Assembly (NCBI RefSeq): GCF_019285775.1 | Contig: NZ_CP079105.1 | Location: forward strand, 3,976,603 to 4,040,602 | Reading direction: 5' to 3' | Length of the DNA stretch: 64,000 nucleotides | Origin: Skermania piniformis | Lineage (GTDB): Bacteria; Actinomycetota; Actinomycetes; Mycobacteriales; Mycobacteriaceae | Shown here: in pieces, positions 59,936 to 64,000 of the stretch | Layout of the letters: the number at the start of each line of letters is the position of its first letter | Position numbering within the stretch: position 1 is the first letter of the stretch | The notes under the pieces: generated by a model | The model's input: only the letters and a program-made list of their open reading frames with translations | Told to the model about the DNA's origin: nothing | Database searches by the model: none | Translations under genes and position numbers: made by a program

Positions 59936-61771
59936 ATGGGTCACTACAAGAGCAACGTCCGCGACCTCGAGTTCAATCTGTTCGAGGTGTTGGGACTCGG
60001 CGACATCCTGGGCTCCGGAGCGTTCGAAGACCTGGACGTCGACGTCGCCAAGGAGATGCTTGCCGAGGTGCGCCGGCTGGCCGAAGGGCCGCTGGCCGAG
60101 CCGTTCGCCGATACCGATCGCCACCCGCCGACGTTCGACCCGGAGACCCATACGGTCAGCATTCCGGAGCCGTTCAAGAAGGCGTTCCATCAGTTCCAGG
60201 AAGGCGGTTGGGACAAGCTCGGCATCGACGAGAACCTGGGTGGCACGGCCGTCCCGCGGGCGCTGTACTGGGCGATCGCCGAGCTCGTCCTCGGTGCCCA
60301 GCCCGCCGCGTTCATGTATGCCGCCGGCGCCGGCTTTGCCAACATCTTCTACGAGAACGGCACCGACGAGCAGAAGAAGTGGGCGCAGATCGCCACCGAG
60401 CGGAACTGGGGCGCCACCATGGTGCTCACCGAGCCGGACGCCGGTTCGGACGTCGGCGCCGGCCGGACCAAGGCGATCCCGCAGGCCGACGGCAGCTGGC
60501 ACATCGAGGGCGTGAAGCGATTCATCACCTCCGCCGACGCCGACGACATGTTCGAGAACACCTTCCACCTGGTGCTGGCCCGGCCCGAGGGCGCCGGCCC
60601 GGGCACCAAGGGACTGTCGCTGTTCTTCGTCCCGAAGTTCCTGTTCGATTTCGAGACCGGCGAGCTGGGCGAGCGCAACGGCGTCTACGTCACCGGACTC
60701 GAGCACAAGATGGGCCTCAAGGCGTCCACCACGTGTGAGCTCACCTTCGGCGGCCACGGCAAGCCGGCGATCGGCTGGCTGGTCGGCGAGCAGCACAACG
60801 GCATCGCGCAGATGTTCGACGTGATCGAGCACGCGCGGATGATGGTCGGCACCAAAGCGATCGCGACGCTGTCCACCGGTTACCTGAACGCGCTCGGCTA
60901 CGCGAAGGAGCGGGTGCAGGGCGCCGACCTGACCCAGATGACCGACAAGACCGCCCCGCGGGTCACGATCACCCATCACCCGGACGTGCGTCGCGCGCTG
61001 ATGATGCAGAAGGCCTACGCCGAAGGCCTGCGCGCGGTCTATCTGTATACCGCCGCCCACCAGGATTCGGCGGTGGCCGAGCTGGTCTCCGGCGCCGACG
61101 CGGAGCTGGCGTTCCGGGTCAACGACCTGCTGCTGCCGGTCGTGAAGGGCGTCGGCTCGGAGCGCGCGTACCAGTACTTGACCGACTCGCTGCAGACTCT
61201 CGGTGGCTCCGGCTTCCTGCAGGACTACCCGCTCGAGCAGTACATCCGGGACGCCAAGATCGACTCGTTGTACGAGGGCACCACCGCGATCCAGGCGCAG
61301 GACTTCTTCTTCCGCAAGATCGCCCGGGACCGCGGCGTCGCCCTGGCACACATCGCAGGTCAGATCCAGAAGTTCATCGATGCCGAGGCCGGCAACGGGC
61401 GGTTGAAGGGGGAGCGCAAACTGCTGGCCACCGCGTTGGAGGACGTGCAGGCGATGGCCGCCACGCTGACCCAGCACCTGCTGGCGGCGCAGGAGCAGCC
61501 GGCGGAGCTGTACAAGGTGGGTCTCGGCTCGGTCCGGTTCCTGATGGCGGTAGGCGACCTGCTGATCGGCTGGCAGCTGCTGCGTCAGGCCGAGGTGGCC
61601 GGGGCTGCGCTGGACGCGGGTGCGGAGGGTGCGGAGAAGGCGTTCTACCAGGGCAAGGTGGCCGTCGCGCAGTTCTTCGCGCGCAACGTGCTGCCGGAGC
61701 TGACCGCTACCCGCGGCGTGCTGGCCAACCTGGACAACGATGTGATGGAACTGGACGAAGCCGCCTTCTGA
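59936..61771 (+). CDS. fadE5: Acyl-CoA dehydrogenase FadE5
   Basis: 611 residues, exactly the length of Mtb FadE5 (Rv0244c), and very similar from memory throughout: [20 protein letters not shown] at the start, [13 protein letters not shown] for FAD/substrate binding, a catalytic Glu in [14 protein letters not shown], and [11 protein letters not shown] at the end. It oxidises acyl-CoAs to trans-2-enoyl-CoAs in beta-oxidation, with broad chain-length use reported for the mycobacterial enzyme. It is followed by a strong hairpin terminator. Confidence 0.95.
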   Translation: MGHYKSNVRDLEFNLFEVLGLGDILGSGAFEDLDVDVAKEMLAEVRRLAEGPLAEPFADTDRHPPTFDPETHTVSIPEPFKKAFHQFQEGGWDKLGIDENLGGTAVPRALYWAIAELVLGAQPAAFMYAAGAGFANIFYENGTDEQKKWAQIATERNWGATMVLTEPDAGSDVGAGRTKAIPQADGSWHIEGVKRFITSADADDMFENTFHLVLARPEGAGPGTKGLSLFFVPKFLFDFETGELGERNGVYVTGLEHKMGLKASTTCELTFGGHGKPAIGWLVGEQHNGIAQMFDVIEHARMMVGTKAIATLSTGYLNALGYAKERVQGADLTQMTDKTAPRVTITHHPDVRRALMMQKAYAEGLRAVYLYTAAHQDSAVAELVSGADAELAFRVNDLLLPVVKGVGSERAYQYLTDSLQTLGGSGFLQDYPLEQYIRDAKIDSLYEGTTAIQAQDFFFRKIARDRGVALAHIAGQIQKFIDAEAGNGRLKGERKLLATALEDVQAMAATLTQHLLAAQEQPAELYKVGLGSVRFLMAVGDLLIGWQLLRQAEVAGAALDAGAEGAEKAFYQGKVAVAQFFARNVLPELTATRGVLANLDNDVMELDEAAF

Positions 61772-61797
61772 CCTGGCGCCTTCCGACCTGACGCCGG

Positions 61798-61840
61798 CCC
61801 AGCCGCACCGCTTTCCGTTCGAGAAAGTGGTGCGGCTGGG
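61798..61840. terminator. Strong bidirectional hairpin terminator
   Basis: Inverted repeat with 18-base arms (61798-61815 and 61823-61840), one G-T pair, and a seven-base loop CGTTCGA. It sits between the convergent 3' ends of fadE5 and the VanW-family gene; its right arm abuts the latter's stop codon. No long T-run follows, as is common in actinobacteria. Confidence 0.9.
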
Positions 61841-63733
61841 TCAGACGCATTTCACGATCGGGACCGGGTCGTACTTGACCGTACGGGTGTGCCGGTACAC
61901 CTCACCGCCGGTGGCATGATCGGTGATCACGCGGGTGTTGCTGGTGGTGAAGCCCGGCGCCCCGGCGGACGGGATGCAGTCGTCGCCCTTGGGCAAGGTG
62001 AGCGAGGTCGGTTCGGTCTCCGCGTACCGGTTGCCGGTGATCGACTCGACGTCCACCGTCTTGGTGCCCCAGATTCGCACGGTGACATCCGAATCCGAGG
62101 CCGCGGCCTGGATCACGATGCCGTGCTGGGTGTTGTTGCGGAACTGCAGATCGATCGCGCCCTCGAACACGGTTGCCTCCCGCGCTTCGGGATAGCGCGA
62201 GATGTAGTAGCTGTGTTCGGTGTGCGTTACGTCCTCCAGGCCGGCGAAATACGCCGCGTTGTACAACGTGGTGGCGAACTGGCTCACCCCGCCGCCGATC
62301 GCCTTCGCCGGACGGCCGTGGTCGATGATGCCCGACTCGACGTAACCCTGCGCCGCACCGCGTGGACCGGTGTAGCCGTTCAGCGAGAACGTGTCGCCCG
62401 GTAGCACCAGCGCCCCGTTCACCTGTGCCGCCACCGCGCGGATATTCACGCCGGACGCCGCGGCGAACCCGCTGGTGGTGAACTGGCCGATCACCTCGCG
62501 GATACCCAAGCCCTGCGCCTGCTCGGTACCGATCTTCGGCGGCACGGGTTTGTAGGTCGCTGCGGCGGTCCGCACCACCGGTGCCGCCAGCAGCCCCGGC
62601 AGTGCGTCCAACGTCGTGGCCCACTCCACCCGGTCGCCGACCACCGCCGGTACCACCCGCGGGACACCACCGGACACGTCGACGGTTGCGTCCTTCGGCG
62701 CCACCTCGCTCGGTGCGAGCTGCGGGGCCAACAGAGCCGTCGCGGCATTCTTGTCGTAGCGCGGTTCCAACTGATCGCCGACCGCCGCGAAACTGAGCAC
62801 GCGCGGTACATCCGTCGGCGACAGCACCGCCCGACGCCCCTGCTTGCCGGTGAATACGACGTCGCTCTGCACCGCCGGCTCGGCCACCGTCTGCATGGCC
62901 CGCTCGACCGCAGCAGCGTTCACCTGCACGGCAGTGGTGCGCACCGGCAGGTCGACGGGGGTGCCGTCCACCCAGTGCCGGGCCAGCCGATCCCGTGCGG
63001 CCGCCAGGTCGAGCTCCTGGCCGGGCACCGGCGCCACCGCGACCGGACGGGCGCCGTCGAAGACGATGTTGCCCTCGACAGGTTGGCGGTCCACCTGCGT
63101 GGTCACCTCGCGCAGCGCGGCGGTCAGCGCTGCGTCGTCGACCGACGGCACGAACCCGACCTCGGTCCGCCGGAACCAGGAGGTGGCGCGGGTGATCGGA
63201 TTCCACGACTGAGCGCCCACCCGGTCCAGCGTCGCCGGCCAGTCGATGTCCAGTCCGGCCCCCTTCGGCACGATCTGGGCGGTGACATCGCCCGCACGAA
63301 CGTCGATCGGTCGGGTCGACCGCTCCAGTAGGGCGGTGCGCAACTGCGCCTCGGCGTCGGCGCGGGAACGGCCGCCCACGTCGACGCCGGCGACGGTCAC
63401 CCCGCGCGGCATATGCCCGCCGGACAGGACCAGATCGAGCACGTAGACCAAGGCCACCAGCGCGAATGCCGCCACCGTGACCGGCACGACCCACCGGCGC
63501 GAGCGGCGAGTCGGCGGCGCCGGGAGAAACTCCGGCGATGGCGGAACCACCGGGGGCGGGTTCGGCGGGAAGAGGTTCGGCAGAGAAGGGTTCGGTGGAG
63601 GAGGGTTCGGCGGCGACGAACTCACCGCCGCAGCGGTCGGCGGCGACCCGGAAAGCGACGGCAGCCCGGATATCGGCTCGGTAGCCGGATCGACGCCCGG
63701 ACCGTACCCGCCCGGCAACCCGTCGTCACCCAT
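61841..63733 (-). CDS. VanW-family membrane-anchored protein
   Basis: 630 residues. A proline/serine-rich cytoplasmic N-terminus (about 1-75) and one transmembrane helix (about 80-105) precede an extracytoplasmic part. That part has repeated putative peptidoglycan-binding (YoaR-like) domains, for example GVTVAGVDVGGRSRADAEAQL, and a VanW domain with FTTSGFAAASGVN, GDTFSLNGYTGPRG, GGGVSQFATTLYNAAYFAG and ISRYPEAREATV. VanW function is unknown; a cell-wall role is likely. The terminator at 61798-61840 ends it. Confidence 0.92.
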   Translation of the reverse strand: MGDDGLPGGYGPGVDPATEPISGLPSLSGSPPTAAAVSSSPPNPPPPNPSLPNLFPPNPPPVVPPSPEFLPAPPTRRSRRWVVPVTVAAFALVALVYVLDLVLSGGHMPRGVTVAGVDVGGRSRADAEAQLRTALLERSTRPIDVRAGDVTAQIVPKGAGLDIDWPATLDRVGAQSWNPITRATSWFRRTEVGFVPSVDDAALTAALREVTTQVDRQPVEGNIVFDGARPVAVAPVPGQELDLAAARDRLARHWVDGTPVDLPVRTTAVQVNAAAVERAMQTVAEPAVQSDVVFTGKQGRRAVLSPTDVPRVLSFAAVGDQLEPRYDKNAATALLAPQLAPSEVAPKDATVDVSGGVPRVVPAVVGDRVEWATTLDALPGLLAAPVVRTAAATYKPVPPKIGTEQAQGLGIREVIGQFTTSGFAAASGVNIRAVAAQVNGALVLPGDTFSLNGYTGPRGAAQGYVESGIIDHGRPAKAIGGGVSQFATTLYNAAYFAGLEDVTHTEHSYYISRYPEAREATVFEGAIDLQFRNNTQHGIVIQAAASDSDVTVRIWGTKTVDVESITGNRYAETEPTSLTLPKGDDCIPSAGAPGFTTSNTRVITDHATGGEVYRHTRTVKYDPVPIVKCV

Positions 63734-64000
63734 TCCCGCAACACCTCCCGACCCCTCGTCCGGTCCACGCCTCGGCTGCGACCTGGCCCGATTATCGCAG
63801 TACGGTCACGAACCGCCGGATGCGGTCGAGATCGGCCCCCCGGGAGAATGTCGAAAGCCCCACGCTGCTGCCGGGTCGGGGGTCAGGCAGCAGCGTGGAG
63901 CCACACTGGATATCGCCGTCCCCGCTGAGGCGTTACACACGGACCGACGATTCTCGAATGTGATCCAGGACACAGCCGCACCTCGCCCGGGCGACGACAT
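63734..64000. other. Right-edge spacer, no supported gene
   Basis: 267 bases. It contains a hairpin terminator candidate (63860-63898) and the promoter side of the VanW gene. I find no convincing coding region; short frames here lack family similarity and run into the window edge. Confidence 0.5.
63860..63898. terminator. Hairpin terminator candidate
   Basis: Inverted repeat CCACGCTGCTGCC ... GGCAGCAGCGTGG with 13-base perfect arms and a 13-base loop. It probably ends a gene transcribed leftward from beyond position 64000; no gene in this window needs it. Confidence 0.75.

Noticed and set aside
63806-64000. Open minus-strand frame at the right edge starting MSSPGRGAAV
   Set aside because: It covers the hairpin at 63860-63898, is low-complexity and shows no family similarity.

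Overview
The window is high-GC actinobacterial DNA. The right half carries orthologue-like genes of the mycobacterial cell-envelope block Rv0224c-Rv0228/Rv0236c (a methyltransferase, a glycosyltransferase, large membrane proteins, a DUF3068 protein, an acyltransferase and the arabinofuranosyltransferase AftD) plus a FadE5-like acyl-CoA dehydrogenase. This points to a mycolic-acid-containing member of the Mycobacteriales (Nocardia, Rhodococcus, Gordonia or a relative). I cannot fix the genus from the sequence alone.

Positions 1-39062 form a nonribosomal peptide locus. A single gene (8694-39062, minus) encodes a synthetase of about 10,120 residues with nine adenylation domains: A-T, then eight C-A-T modules, one epimerase (module 3) and a terminal NAD(P)H-type reductase. 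Read by eye, the pockets give confident Thr (module 3, epimerised) and Ser (module 5). There are two pairs of matching but unassigned pockets (modules 2/9 and 4/6) and three related DAL-type pockets (1, 7, 8). Downstream is a WS/DGAT-like protein whose catalytic motif is degraded. To the left, a tightly overlapping minus-strand operon encodes a VioC/AsnO-type 2-oxoglutarate oxygenase, an SbnB-like dehydrogenase, a fold-III PLP decarboxylase, an SbnA-like PLP synthase and an aldehyde dehydrogenase. An arginine:glycine amidinotransferase-family gene diverges from it. SbnA+SbnB predict 2,3-diaminopropionate (Dap), and the amidinotransferase predicts a guanidino derivative. A DtxR/IdeR-like iron box lies in the shared divergent promoter. 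Together these suggest an iron-regulated peptide, possibly a siderophore, assembled from Dap/guanidino residues and released as an aldehyde or alcohol. I do not recognise a described cluster with this combination.

Positions 39276-51027 are the conserved envelope block, with very compact and partly overlapping genes and a flippase-like gene set between the Rv0226c- and Rv0227c-like genes. Positions 51097-53516 hold an isochorismate synthase and a divergent pair of regulators (a receiver-HTH protein and a LuxR-type HTH protein).

Positions 53555-61840 carry tRNA-Gly(CCC), xthA, an orphan N6-adenine DNA methyltransferase, a DUF2236-TetR-FAD monooxygenase operon, a small membrane protein, an alpha/beta hydrolase, fadE5 and a strong hairpin terminator. 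A VanW-family membrane protein (61841-63733) and another hairpin close the window. I saw no insertion sequence, CRISPR array, rRNA or riboswitch.
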